A DNA stretch of 64,000 nucleotides. Origin: Ricinus communis. Taxonomy: Eukaryota > Streptophyta > Magnoliopsida > Malpighiales > Euphorbiaceae. A program made the position numbers and the translations under genes. The notes beneath the pieces were generated by a model that made no database searches, was not told where the DNA came from, and saw nothing but the letters and a program-made list of their open reading frames with translations. Positions within the stretch are counted from its first letter, which is position 1. The number at the start of each line of letters is the position of its first letter. The DNA is taken from the NCBI RefSeq assembly GCF_019578655.1, contig NC_063258.1:11288802-11352801 (forward strand), given 5' to 3'. Below are positions 46,010 to 57,348 of the stretch, piece after piece.

Positions 46010-47011
46010 CAAAAAATAAAGGACTTGAGGAATAAGTCTATGTTCACAAGTATGAGTCTTGATAAGTTCGCAAAGTTCTTGAAAGAATCAATAACTTGAT
46101 TTCCCACAAGGTAGAAAAATGAAATAATATGCTCGCTAACCTCAAGTATTCGGGTGCATGCGGTTTTTATAGTGGGAAAGCCCTTATTACATAAGGAAAA
46201 AAAACTAGAAGCTAAATATGAGTAAATAAATAAAGAAAGATGAATAAATTAAAGTCATATTAAGGACAAGACATGAGTTGATTGGTCAACAACTCTCGTT
46301 ATCTTAAATTTTAAAAGCCAGCTTAACAAAAATAAAGGGAAATTTGTTTGCCCTACCTAATATCACTTCGACCCAAATTATTTTATTATATGTGTCCTAA
46401 ACATCAAAACACTTGCATTCCCACTTATATTATGCTTGGATTGATAAAAACAACATGATTACTCCCTTATGCACGTGGATTTACGTCTCAAAAAAGACAC
46501 AAAAAAGAAACGAACAAAATGAGAATATAGTTAGGATTTCATATTTAATAAGGAAAGAAATCACTAATTCTTTATTCTCTTATATATGACAAATGTAAGG
46601 ATCAAATTAAAATGATTTAAAGACAATGGTAGATAAAGAACACAAAAGAAAGGACGTGCGAGATAAGTCTAGTCACGCTCCAATGCCACTAGTCAAGCTT
46701 GTGAATTGTGTTCCCATAATTCCTTATGTCAATCGTTGTGTCAACATGAATCCTCGTGCCTAGAGGAATAATTAATGATGGAAACCAATGGTGCCTGTAC
46801 TCCATCAACTAATTTTCTTTCTTTGCTTTTGTCCAAGCATTGGATCGGTACTTGTGATTGCTGCTTCCACATACTTTCACTTAACACTTGTGTTTATACT
46901 TCCCATATAAAACCAAACCATCATACTAGACGAAGATTAGAAAGGGAGGCAAAAAGAGAAGAACAAAATAATTACATAGGTGGGATTTCAAATTCTATAA
47001 GGAAAGAAATT
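46010..47011 (-). repeat. R1 repeat segment with deletions
   Basis: Inverted R1 in at least three partial copies (breaks near 46488, 46670 and 46793). It includes the complement of the TATA-like box near 46175 and ends at 'aaggaaagaaattattgg'. Confidence 0.83.
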
Positions 47012-47260
47012 ATTGGCCTTTAGAAAATCCTAATTCTAAGCTATTAAGGAATTACAACTCAAATTGGATAGATATAAACATCCTAACTAAAAAAAGATAA
47101 CTAAAAACAAAGTCCTAATAATCCTGAAATACTATGTAGCCGACCATTAGGAGTAAGAAACCCTAGTTTCTTTAAGTTACATGCATGGGCCATCTTTACT
47201 GGATCTAATTATGCCCAAACTCCAATATGCTCCTTTATGTTCATTAAGCCCATATTAGAA
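47012..47260 (-). mobile_element. Family H LTR fragment
   Basis: It shares 'tttagaaaatcctaattcta', 'ctattaaggaattacaactc' and 'tactatgtagcc' with 51950-52260. It follows the pol tail of the next feature in element sense, so it is the U3 side of a 3' LTR, truncated at R1. Confidence 0.72.
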
Positions 47261-47683
47261 TTAGTCAAGCCCAATAAATTGAATTAGATTAATGAGCCTT
47301 GAATTTGAATCGAACTTTTCAAGCCTTGATGTGTCCTTAGCCCAAATGTCTTGAATAAGCCCATTGAGAGCTTTTTTTATCTTCTTAGCCTTGGACCTTG
47401 TAATTGGGTCTCCATGGATGTGAAGTGGATCTTGAATCCTAGTTGGATTAGGATTTCCAATGTCACTTGGGTTCCTGATGTCATTTAGACTCCCAATATC
47501 ATTACGACTCCTTATTGGAATAGAACTCCTTGTCAGAATAGGATTCCCTGGATCACGCTTCTTCTCTAGCAATTTGTTCTGAAGTATAGCTGAACACTCC
47601 TTATTTAAGGTCACGACCGCCAAGTCCTCTAGCTTCTTTTTATTGCTAAAGATTTCCTTTAAGAACTTCACATACCTGGGCAT
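47261..47683 (-). pseudogene. Chimeric open frame: family A gag linker joined to minisatellite and pol tail
   Basis: This 140-codon frame begins MPRYVKFLKEIFSNKKKLED with ECSAILQNKLLEKKRDPG, the family A gag-protease linker (compare 59060-59190). It continues in frame into NP/RS minisatellite-type residues and then DPITRSKAKKIKKALNGL, a gypsy pol tail of the kind at 12199-12477. So protease, RT, RNase H and integrase are all missing between the two parts. The join lies near 47535. The protein is probably not made; the frame remains open by chance or because the join is young. Confidence 0.8.
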
Positions 47684-49692
47684 CTATGAAATAGCTTCAA
47701 CAAAAGGTAAGTTAATTCACAGTTGTTTAAACAAGTCAAGAAACTTAATGAACTGCTGATCGACTTTCTCCTACTTCAACATGGCAGGATATGAGATCGG
47801 GGGCTGTTATTCCCTTAGAGGACTCTTCTTCCTGGCATCTTCTCTGGCTCCATCACCTTGCTATCTCCATCTTTCCTACCCGAATGTTCCTGCACAACAT
47901 CATCATCATTAGAAATAGGAATATACTTAAAAAATTGAAAGGCAATAAATAAAATTACTTGTTTACACTAATCACTAAATAACATATTTATGCATTTAGT
48001 GTACAAAATTAAAAATTCAAAACAAATGAAAACAATATTAACCTGCTATTGATAGGGTTGGTAATTGGTAAACCTATCATTAACAATATAAACCTTCTTA
48101 CCAACATAAGTAATTAAGTTTCACCGATCATCCAATACAATCTAGGAGTCAAAGAGGATCAACCAAAAACAATATCTCAACAGATTAACAAAAAAAAAAA
48201 GAAATTAAGCTAAAATGAAGAAACTTGATTATAATCATTTCTACCAATAAAGTGATAGCCTTCACGTGCTCTCTCGGGTTAGACTCCGTATTACTGGGCA
48301 ACGTCCCTGGATGCCTCTCAGTCATCATCTTAGAAATTTGGCCTATCTGATTCTCCAAGTTCTGAATGGAGGCCTGTTGATTTCTAAGAGCTGCGTCCGT
48401 CTGCTGGAATCTAGTCTTTGAAGCGGACACAAACTTCATCATCAGCTCCTCTAAGTTAGGCTTTTTCTCTTGAGCCCGAGGAGACTGAGGTGGGAGAACA
48501 AATTGTTGCGACTGTTGATGTAGTTGCTGAAACCCTGGTGGCCCCTAGTTGTTGTTGTTCCTCCATCCGAAGTTTGGATGATTTCTCCATCCCATATTAT
48601 AGGTGTTTCTATACAGGTTGTTCTGCTGCCTAGGCTGACTTCCCATATAGTCCACCTGTTCATGGTTAGATAAAGAAGAGGAAGCAAACATATCTCTCGA
48701 TATACAGTTACTACTGTAATGTAGGCCACCACAAAACTCACAGCTTGCTTGTGCTGCTTGGACAGGCATCTGGAGTTGATCAAGTTTCTTGGATAATAAC
48801 TCCACTTGAGCTGCCAAGGCTATAGTTGCATCCGACTGGTTTACACTCCGTTGACGTCCTATCCTGCTCCTAGTAGTGTGCCACTGGTAATTGTTTTTGG
48901 CCATCTCCTCAGTTAAGCTTTAGGCTTGCTCTGGTGTCTTGCTTCTCAAAGAACCACCTGCAACTACATCTACCATCTGCTTAGTAGCCAAATTCAAATC
49001 ATTATAAAAAGTTTATACCTGTAACCAGATTGGTAGTCCATGGTGTGGGCAGCATTGCAGTAGATCCTTATACCTCTCCCAAGTGTCGTACATCGACTCA
49101 TTGTCAAATTGCACAAAAAAAGATATGTCATCTCTAAGTTTAGCAGTTTTAGAGGGAGGAAAGTACTTAATAGAAATTTCTCTGCCAAAGAATCCCAGAT
49201 AATGATAGTGTTAGGAGGTAGTGACGGTAGCCACTGCTATGCTCTATCCCTCAAGGAAATTAGGAACAAGTGGAGACGAATTGCATCATCTGTTGTCCTA
49301 TTAATCTTGAAGGTATCACAAATCTCCAAGAAACTTGCTATATGTGCATTAGGATCCTCATCTCGCAAGCCTCCAAACTAAATTGTTTGCTGCACCATCT
49401 AAATAACATTAGGCTTTATTTCAAAATTATTAGCCGCAACAGCCGGTCTCGTGATGCATGTTCATATCCCCTCCAACGATGGTTTCGCTAAATCATACAT
49501 CGTCCAGTTATTGTTGTTATTGTCGTTGGCATCTGCCATCTCTACTGTAATGTTTTCGGACTCACTCTCGTGTACGAATTTTCTAACCTGGATCTCTTCT
49601 TTCTCTATGTTCAATCGCTTTCTCAATTGCCTGAGGGATCGGTCTGGTTCTGGTAGAGGGTCTACTAGATCAAGATTGGCCCTCCTAGTCAT
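47684..49692 (-). pseudogene. Family A gag, minus strand
   Basis: The likely start is ATG at 49692 (MTRRANLDLVDPLPEP), followed by RSLRQLRKRL and MYDLAKPSLEGI (49462-49600), the Retrotrans_gag-type core in broken frames (49000-49450), a linker with ALAAQVELLSKKLDQLQM, a zinc knuckle CEFCGGLHYSSNC (C-x2-C-x3-H-x4-C, about 48720-48760), WRNHPNFGWRNNNN, then FQQTDAALRNQQASIQNLEN and IGQISKMM (48300-48420). It lines up along its length with gag at 57349-59330. Stops and frameshifts occur every few hundred bases. A young-looking A/T-rich stretch (47920-48190) sits where the linker should continue. Confidence 0.88.
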
Positions 49693-49828
49693 ACAATACC
49701 TGAAACAACAAATAACCAACAACACAAATGAATAAAAGAAGAAAATTGAACAAAAAATAAATAAAGAATAAATAGTAAATGGATAAATTAACAAGAACAC
49801 ACAGTTCATAATATTTCTCAAAACAAAC

Positions 49829-49846
49829 TCCTCGGCAACAGTGCCA
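49829..49846 (-). other. Primer-binding site, tRNA-Asp type
   Basis: The minus strand reads TGGCACTGTTGCCGAGGA, differing from the Asp-type site TGGCGCCGTTGCCGGGGA at three positions, and starts seven bases after the LTR end. Confidence 0.8.
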
Positions 49847-49852
49847 AAAACT

Positions 49853-51342
49853 TGATGGCTCGCTAACACGACTAGCAATCTACAAGCAAGTGCACTTATC
49901 GAATGTAATCTAGCTATGGCAAGTATCAATATTGTATCCCACAGGAACTGAGAAACTACTACTACTACGCTATTCCTATTATCTAATCGATCAAAAGGTG
50001 GTAAAGATTATTAACTAAAAATGATTAAGAATGCAATTGAAAGCTAAATTTTAACAAAGAGAATAAAAGTTGAAAAAGGATAATAAGATGAATTAACCCA
50101 ATTGGGGATCACTCTAGCTAACCGGCTTACAAATAATAATTTATGAATTGATTTATTAAGAATTGTGATCTATAGATAATTTCTTGAATGAATTGGCTTC
50201 TCTCTCGAGTTAACCGATTTCTAACCCTAAAGTTGTAAAGTTAGAATCTCTTCCTAACAATCGATTTTAGAATATCATTCATCTTTAAATTACTCTAATA
50301 AGAATGTCTAGTTCTTATTCCAGTAAGCTATTACACTCATCTCTAGGATGCAAATCACCTAATCACACAAGCAGTTGTTCAAACTCAATTTAATTTCTCA
50401 ATTACAAATGAGTTCTCAAATTGATTAAATAATGAAGAGGAAACAATAAACTTTATTATACTTGAATGAGAACTACAATCTTAAATCAATATAATCCAAT
50501 CATCTAAGCACAACATAAGCCTAGCATGGCTAAAGATCACCCCCAAATGGGTTTGATAGAATTAATTACATATGTTCATGATTAAAGTAAAATAGGAATG
50601 GAACATAAAGTAGATAAGAATTGAAAAAATATGAACACCCTTTTCTCAAATGGTAACATGCTATCCCCTCTTTAATAACTCTGTATCCACACTCTACAGC
50701 TCAAGATCTCTTTCTTCTTCCCTTGAATCTTGGATCTAATCCTCAAAAGCAGCTATCTTGATGATTTTGAAATAGAATTGGTCTCCGTTTTCCTCTTCTT
50801 GATCGTTTGGAAGTTAGCTCTTAAGGTCTATCTTGAATAGTCCAAAGTTCTCTTCTTCTCCTCTGTTTTTCCCTTTTTTTCTTTTTTTTTCTTTTGTTTT
50901 AACTTAGGTTTTGGGATCCAACACGGCCTACATTTAGGCCATGCTGAATCCATGTCATGTTGATCTAAAAGTGTACATTTGGCCTTCTTCAGCACAACTT
51001 ATATTTGGCCGTGCTCCTCAGCACAGACATACTCCTAGGTCGTGTTACTCTCAGAATCTGTGTTGAAAATCGCTTTAAATCGCCATAGGAAAGGCATTTC
51101 AGCACGCCCTCTAACCCGAACCGTGCTCCTCAGCACGGACATGTTGAATAGTCTAACGCGCCCGATTCATCTGTTTCTTCCCGATTCTGGTCCGATTTCT
51201 GTCTAACTTTGATGATGTAACTAGAAAAACACCTAAGACATAAAGGAAACTAAAACAGGGTGGTCCTAATACAAAAAAACATAAATTGCTTTAAAATAAC
51301 TCAAAATCAAGCATGCAAACATGTATACTATCAAGGATATCA
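49853..51342 (-). mobile_element. Family A 5' LTR of the minus-strand gag element
   Basis: On the minus strand it starts TGATATCCTTGATAG at 51342 and ends GCGAGCCATCA at 49853 (1490 bp), followed by the PBS. It carries the GC-rich block with AGCACGG/CCGTGCT motifs at about 50920-51150 and the 'gaaccc/cattggg' U5 step. No partner 3' LTR of this family is present, as the element is fused to an H-type tail. Confidence 0.88.
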
Positions 51343-51657
51343 ATTCGATTATGCATAATTCTTTTAGAATTAAAGGATTCGATTTATAGTTATGCTAAGC
51401 ATCTCCGAAATAAAACCGAGCATAAGCTAACATTCAAAAGCAATCAAGATAATGTAAAAGAGGTAAATTACTCTATTGAAGTTAATGAAGATTTTAAAGA
51501 CACGATGATTGAAGATTGTGAGAAAGACAATAATTATCTATCCTTGTGCGAATTCAAAATTGAAGAAATCATTAATGATGATGAGGATGAGGCAAAAGTT
51601 GAATTGGTGAAGAGTGAGGATGTTTTTCTTAATACAATGGAGTCTTTTGTGATATGA
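51343..51657 (+). pseudogene. Acidic coding-like fragment, family unknown
   Basis: A frame of about 100 codons runs from the LTR edge at 51343. It is rich in Glu, Asp, Asn and Lys (SNQDNVKEVNYSIEVNED, IEDCEKDNNYLSLCEFKIEE, NDDEDEAKVELVKSED). It has no membrane segment or zinc motif and I do not recognise it. It is cut on the left by the family A LTR and on the right by an H-type LTR piece that supplies its stop. It may be a pre-existing gene piece or the variable linker of another retrotransposon. Confidence 0.45.
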
Positions 51658-52269
51658 ACCTAACCTATATCAAAGGATTAAACTCGCATACAATGGAGTC
51701 TTTTGTGATAAGAACCAGGTCAATGGAAACCTTAAACCCTTTTAAGTATATTCAACTATCAAATCTAAGGTATTAGAGGTAGAAGACGCCACAAGTTAGT
51801 ATGGATTCTAAGTCGATAAGTCGGATTTGAACGCCATAAACAATAAATTGCTAGATAAATTAGCTCCAACAAGAACTAAGAATAGAGTATAAAATCATAA
51901 AATATATTAATCATCAATCCATGAGTTCGAAAATCCGCACTAGGCTTTTATAGCCTTTAGAAAACCCTAATTATAAGCTATTAAGGAATTACAACTCAAA
52001 AATAGGATAGAGATAAACATCCTAACTAAAAGAGATAACTAAAAATAAAGTCCTGATACTCCTAAAATACTATGTAGCCCCTCATTAGGAGTAAGAATCC
52101 TTAGTTTCTTTAAGTCACATGCATGGGCCATCCTTAGTGGAGCTAATTAGGCCCAAACTCCCTTATGTGCTCCTTTATGCTCATTAAACCCATGTTAGAT
52201 TTATTCAAAACCAATAAACTGGATTAGATTAATAAGCCTTGAATTTGAATCCAACTCTTCAAGCTTTGA
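51658..52269 (-). mobile_element. Family H LTR fragment with short duplication at its edge
   Basis: G/H-type R/U5 end: acaatggagtcttttgtgat occurs at 51636 and 51690, so a step of 54 bp is duplicated around the LTR edge TGTGATAAGAACC. The rest matches 47012-47330. The right edge at 52270 joins a family E LTR scrap. Confidence 0.7.
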
Positions 52270-52319
52270 TATGTGCAATGCTAAAAGGACGAATACATAC
52301 TTAGAATACGGGTGTGACA
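52270..52319 (-). mobile_element. Family E LTR start, 50 bp
   Basis: It equals the right end of the solo LTR at 42313-44396 (gcaatgctaaaagga, atacgggtgtgaca). It lies next to the PPT-like complement of 'attctccccacctta' (52320-52334), so it is the stump of the 3' LTR of the pol at 52335-54792. Confidence 0.85.
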
Positions 52320-52334
52320 ATTCTCCCCACCTTA

Positions 52335-53480
52335 TGAAATTTTATCCTCAGAATTAAACAGATTAGGGGATTGGTTTCTGATATCCTCCTCCCACTCCTA
52401 AGTTGCTTCCTCATTTCCATGATGTTTCCATAACACTTTCACTAAAGTCTTCTTTCTTAACTCTTTAACTTCTTTGGCTAAAATGACAACCGGTCTTTCC
52501 TCGTAAGATAAATTATCCTTTATTTCTAAAGGTTGAGCTTGTAAAATATGACTAGGATCACTCTTATACCTTCTTAACATAGTAACGTGGAAAACATCAT
52601 GAATTTGAGATAATTCTAAAAGTAAAACCAATCTATAAGCTACTGGACCAATCCTTTCAATCACCTCAAATAGACCAATGTACTTGGGGCTTAATTTCCC
52701 TCTTTTACCAAACCGTAGTACTCCTTTCCATGGTGAAATCTTAAGGAAAACCTTGTCACCCATAATATACTTAATTGGTACTCTTTTTAAGTCTGCATAA
52801 CTCTTTTGTCTATCTTAAGCTTCCTTTAGTCAATCCCGAATTAACTGAATCTTCTCAGTTGTCATCTATAAAATTTCTAGACCAATTAACTGCTTTTCTC
52901 CAACTTCATCCCAACAAATTGGAGTCGTGCACTTCCTACCATATAATGCTTCGTAAGCTAGGCAAACTCCATTAATAGCCAACTACCCTGAAATTCCATC
53001 ACAGAAGTTCGAACATATCTTCTAGTGTTTGAATTATTCTGTCTGATTGATCATGCAATCTCACTACCTCCAGAATGTAGGTTTCAGCAAGTTTATTCAA
53101 TGATTAATTCACCTTTATAGGCAAAAAGTGAGCTGACTTAGTCAATCTATGCACAATCACCCAAACATCATCATGTCTCTATTGGGTCCTAGGCAATCCT
53201 ATCACAAAATCCATAGTAATATGCTCCCACTTCCATTCAGAATAGGAAGAGGTTGCAATGTTCCTACCGGATGTTGTGTTCTGCTTTAACTTGTTGGCAC
53301 ATCAAACATTTATTCATAAACTCTATAATATTCTTCTTTATCCCCAGCCACCAATAATTATCCTTCAAGGTCTGGTACATTTAGTGCTCCCCGGATGCAT
53401 GGCATATGATAAATTATGTGCTTCCTCCATTATCTCCCTTTTAAGAACTTCAGCATTGGGTTCTACCCTCGTAAAGAAAA
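52335..53480 (-). pseudogene. Chromovirus integrase and chromodomain region, decayed
   Basis: 52398-52763 is open and reads GDKVFLKISPWKGVLRFGKR, YIGLFEVIERIGPVAYRL, QIHDVFHVTMLRRYKSDP, then a chromodomain-like EERPVVILAKEVKELRKK and VKVLWKHHGNEEATWE. Upstream, the integrase core (53000-53260) and zinc-finger region (53280-53480) survive only as short phrases such as CLMCQQVKAEH. The order matches the family B element at 32579-33921, but the sequences differ clearly. With the adjoining LTR stump this is family E. Confidence 0.83.
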
Positions 53481-54139
53481 ATATCATTCTCTGAGATCAT
53501 AAAATCTACCAGGTTACCTTATTGAACTTGTTCCTTGATTTTCACCAATTGCTAATCTTGACCTTGTGCCTCTTTGATTCTATCAATTAGCATTCGTCAA
53601 ACCTTCAAAGTGGCTACCAATGCTCGATTCTCGCCTTGAGCTACTTCTATATTTATTGCCTTCAACCCAAGTAACAATGGAATTCTCATAGTACGAATAT
53701 AAGATAAGTTACTTGAGGACTTCTTGCTAAGTGCATCTGCTACTACATTAGCTTTTCCTAGGTGATACTTAATGGTGCAATCGTAATCCTTTAATAACTC
53801 AACTCATCTCCTTTGCCTCAAATTCAACTCCTTTTGGCTTAATAGGTATTTCAAACTCTTATGGTCTGTGAAAATCTAGCAGTTCTCGCCATACAAATAA
53901 TGCCTCCAAATCTTCAAAGCAAAAACAACTACTGCTAACTCAAGGTCATGTGTAGGACAATTCAACTCAGGTGGTCTTAATTGACGAGAGGCATATGCTA
54001 TCACCTTACCTTGTTGCATCAATATGCAACCCAAACCATTTATGGACACATCATTGTACACAACATATTCCTGCCTTGTCATTGGTAGTGTCAACACCAG
54101 TCCTAAAGTTAAGCATGCCTTCATTTTATTAAAACTGCC
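53481..54139 (-). pseudogene. Chromovirus RNase H, decayed
   Basis: 53876-54124 reads [18 protein letters not shown], in which the first catalytic Asp of the YTDAS motif is kept as D in YNDVS, then [16 protein letters not shown] and WRHYLYG. After a stop come FTDHKSLKYLLSQKELN and DYDCTIKYHLGKANVVADAL (53740-53800), then a degenerate linker. Several stops and frameshifts. Confidence 0.85.
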
Positions 54140-54792
54140 TTAGCATTTATTCCATACAAACTTCACATTATTCCTCAATAAATTTGTCAAAGGTAAAGCA
54201 ACGATGGAGAAGTTTTGCACAAACCTCCTATAATAGCCTGCTAATCCTAAAAAACTATGTATCTCATGCACATTGGTAGGTTGTTTCCAACTAATGATCG
54301 CTTCAATTTTTTTCAGATCAACATAGACTCCCTTGGATGAAATGTTATGCCCTAAAAATACCACTTTCTCTTGCCAAAACTCATACTTGCTCAACTTGGC
54401 ATACAATTGCCTATCTCCCAATGTTTGTAATACAATCCTCAAGTGCTATACATGTTGCTCCTCTATTCGTGAGTACACCAGAATGTCATCTATAAACACA
54501 ATTACAAAACTTTCTAAATAAGGCTTGAATACCCCATTCATCAAGTTCATGAATGCAGTTGGAGCATTAGTTAACCCAAATGATATCACTAAAAATTCAT
54601 AATGGTCATATCGAGTTCTAAATGTTGTTTTAGGAACATCTGCTTTCTTACTCTTCAATTAGTGATACTTGGATCTTAAATCAGTCTTAGAAAATACATG
54701 AGCTCCTTGTAGTTGATCAAATAAATCGTCAATCTGTGGTAATGGATATTTGTTGCAAATTGTCACCTTATTCAATTATCTATAATCAATTG
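54140..54792 (-). pseudogene. Chromovirus reverse transcriptase, C-terminal two thirds
   Basis: From the join with R1 at about 54792 it reads [29 protein letters not shown], then in another frame [31 protein letters not shown] (catalytic Asp pair), then [11 protein letters not shown] and [14 protein letters not shown] (54140-54442). The region before NKYPLP, as well as protease and gag, is missing. [13 protein letters not shown] replaces the usual MPFGLTNAP. Confidence 0.88.
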
Positions 54793-55092
54793 GCGAATTT
54801 TTCCTTATTTTTGTTAAGCTGGCTCCTAAAATTTGGGACCATGAGTCTTGTTGACTAATCAACTCCTCTTTCATTCTTGATTTGACTTTAGTTTATTTAT
54901 CTTTCTTTATTCATTTATAATTTAGATTCTAGTTTCTTCTTGTTATGGAAAGAGGGCTTTCGCGCTATAAAAATTGCATGCATCCGAATACTTAAGGCTA
55001 GTGAGTATATTATTTTAGTTTTCTACCTTTTGGGCAATCAAGTTATGTGTTCTTTTAAGAACTGTGCGAACTTATGAAAACATGCATTAGCA
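54793..55092 (+). repeat. R1 repeat fragment
   Basis: Plus R1 from 'cgaatttttccttatttttg' through a TATA-like 'cgctataaaaattgcatgc' (about 54961) to 'gcattagcaaact', the same stopping point as the R1 copy at 40340. Confidence 0.85.
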
Positions 55093-55690
55093 AACTATTA
55101 AGAACCTTTAGAAATAGAATATACAAACTCTAATAGTTGTGAACTCGTATATCACTAACCTAGAAACCTACTAACAAATTGAATCAAATCGTAGGATCAC
55201 TCTAGATTAGATTATAAAGTTTATCAATATTATTAGAACCTAAAGGAAACTAAGTCCTTTAAACCATAATCCTAGCACGCCACAAAGATAGATCAAATCT
55301 TTGATAAGTGTTAAATGCATTTAAAAAGAATACAAGAATTCAAGCAAAGGTTGCTAGAAAAATGAAATATCATTAATAATCAAAACTTGATGTAACATAT
55401 GGCTTGGTTCAAGTTAAGTAGACTTGAAACAAACCCTAGAAGACAACTAATAGGAAAAAGACTATTTTGCCCTAAATAAACTTAATAAAAATAAACCAAG
55501 GTCGACAAGCATATTTCGGCTTTAATTAGTTCTTCATGGGCTTGCACCTCCACTAGATTGAATAAAGCACAATCTTGATGCTACTTAATAGTTATAGATC
55601 TTGGGCCTATAAATGGAATTTCCTTGCTAGCCCAATCTTGTCTATAATCATTTAAGGGTTGTTGCAACTTCTTGGCTCTAGACATTGTGG
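55093..55690 (-). mobile_element. Family F 3' LTR and pol tail, minus strand, split by the complete element
   Basis: The left part (to about 55440) equals the family F scrap at 40341-40690; the right part is U3 and then the pol-tail start ('gacattgtggcaagc', complement reading an LSR/TL-like step). The target caagc follows at 55691-55695, the family A element sits behind it, and the interrupted tail continues at 63331. Confidence 0.72.
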
Positions 55691-55903
55691 CAAGCTGATA
55701 AGCATCATACTACACATGTTTTCATGCCCGATTGTTTACATTTTTATGCATGATTATCCCGTTTTATGCTAGAATCACCTGTCTTTTGTTTCCTTTCTCG
55801 TTTCAAGTCATTTTTGAAGGACACCATCAATAATCAAGGGAAATACGTGTGATTACGGACCAAAATCCATCAAATTGGGTGAGAACTAGCACCCCGAGGG
55901 TTG

Positions 55904-56130
55904 AGCACGGCCTGGACTCCGGCCGTGCTGAATTACCAAGAGGCTATCCCCAATTGTGCCATTTCAGCACGACTTCCGTAGCCACCACGGCCTCTAGCAC
56001 GGCCTGTGGTGGCTTAGCACCGGCTTGGGCACGGCTTGGAAGGAGTCAGCACAACAGACTCCACAGATTCAAGATCGCCTGGACTCTACGTCGAATCATC
56101 ACAGCCTGGACTCCGGCCATGCTGAATCAA
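55904..56130 (+). promoter_or_regulatory. GC-rich inverted-motif cluster upstream of the TATA-like box
   Basis: agcacggcc (55904-55912), loop tggactcc, ggccgtgct (55921-55929) form a perfect 9-bp stem. Further partial copies (agcacgac, ccacggcc, agcacggcc, gcaccggc, gcacggc, ggactcc, ggccatgct) follow up to the TATA-like box. Equivalent blocks occur in the other family A LTRs (about 590-790, 6340-6600, 50920-51150, 62073-62299). In an AT-rich window this is a marked local GC peak. Confidence 0.75.
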
Positions 56131-56139
56131 CTATATAGG
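56131..56139 (+). promoter_or_regulatory. TATA-like box of the 5' LTR
   Basis: ctatatagg sits directly after the inverted-motif cluster; the same sequence is at 62299-62307 in the 3' LTR. It is the likely core promoter of the element. Confidence 0.65.
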
Positions 56140-57159
56140 CAATTTTGAGTTCTTTTGGAGGGGGGACAAATGTTGGACTCAATTCCAAGACACACACTTA
56201 ATCAATTGTTTCCTATACCTCAATTGTAGACCTTGAGAGATCAAATTCATCAATTGAAGGAGGGATTTCACTTGTTCCAACATTGAATTGAAGATGAAGA
56301 CAAACTTGGGGAGCATTCAAGAGGCAACTAAGGTTTGAGATTTTGAATTTGCAAATTTAAGGTTTCTCATTCAGCTTGAAAGAGAAGGGTGTACATGCCT
56401 TTAATTTTCTTTTCCTTATTTTGTTCCCTAATTGCTTTAACCATGAACATGAGTAGCTAGATCTTTTGAACCCATTGGGGTTCACCTTTGTTGATGGATT
56501 ATGCTTAATTGTTAGTTTTATAATTGTCATTCTTGTAATCTTCTTGCTATTTAGTAATAAAAGTTTGATTCAATTAATTTGAGACGTTGAATTAATTGTT
56601 TATTAGGCTGTTTCTTGACATTGAGAAATGCTTGTTAAAACTGGACATTGATAGTAAGGACTGGTAGTTAACACTTAGAGATAAAGTTGATTTACTCGCC
56701 GGATTAAGAATTAATAACTCTTAATAGTTTTAAATCATACTTAATGCCAATCTGTAGTAATCCGATAGGAAGAGATTCCATTAGGTTAGTGCAGGTTTAG
56801 GAATCCGGTAAGCTCGAGAGAGGAACCGGGATTCAATTCAGGATTTAGGCACGGGCAAGCAAGATCGGCAATCCATAAAATCCATCTTTAGAATTCCATC
56901 ACTTAGGCTCCCTTTTGGGTTTGTTTCTCTCTTTGCAATTGTCTTTTGTTCGTTGTCCTTCATTTACTTAATTGCACTCATAACCATTAGCTGGTATGTT
57001 AGAACTTTCACACCCTATTTCAGACTAGATAACATAGCAAGCAGTAGTAACTCTAGGTTCACCCGATCCCTAGGGATACGACCTTGATACTCACTAGTGC
57101 TAGGCTGCATCGGGTTCACTGCCTTAGGTGTATGTTGCATAAAGAGCCCATCAATTTTT

Positions 57160-57177
57160 TGGCGCCGTTGCCCGGGA
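57160..57177 (+). other. Primer-binding site, tRNA-Asp type
   Basis: tggcgccgttgcccggga differs from the Asp-type site TGGCGCCGTTGCCGGGGA at one position and lies six bases after the LTR end. It is the binding site for the tRNA that starts reverse transcription. Confidence 0.88.
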
Positions 57178-57348
57178 ACACTGTAATGGTGAACTAGAGT
57201 GAATTGTTTTTGTGTTAATTTAGTCATTATTTGTTTATTCATTTATTCTTTATTTTTTTTTATTTTTTTTATTTTTTTTATTTATTATTTATTATTATAT
57301 TGTTTTTGTTGATTGGTGGTTGTGTGGACTTTCGGTTTCAGGTAGTTT
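57178..57348 (+). other. T-rich leader of the complete element
   Basis: Untranslated stretch with a homopolymer-like T run at about 57250-57285 (tttttttta repeats). No further motif. Confidence 0.6.

Larger units (their letters stand above)
55696..57153 (+). mobile_element. Family A 5' LTR of the complete element
   Basis: It starts TGATAAGCATC and ends GAGCCCATCA, 1458 bp. It contains a GC-rich block with inverted motif pairs (first pair 55904-55929), a TATA-like ctatatagg at 56131-56139, and U5 ending in the 'ccttgatactcac' and 'ctgccttagg' steps. By eye it differs from the 3' LTR at about 50 positions, so identity is roughly 96-97%; it is therefore not a brand-new insertion. Confidence 0.95.

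Noticed and set aside
57231..57348. Extension of the gag frame upstream through the T run (FFFYFFYFF)
   Set aside because: The homologous gag at 49692 starts at MTRR..., equivalent to ATG 57349; the upstream frame is leader read through a later frameshift.
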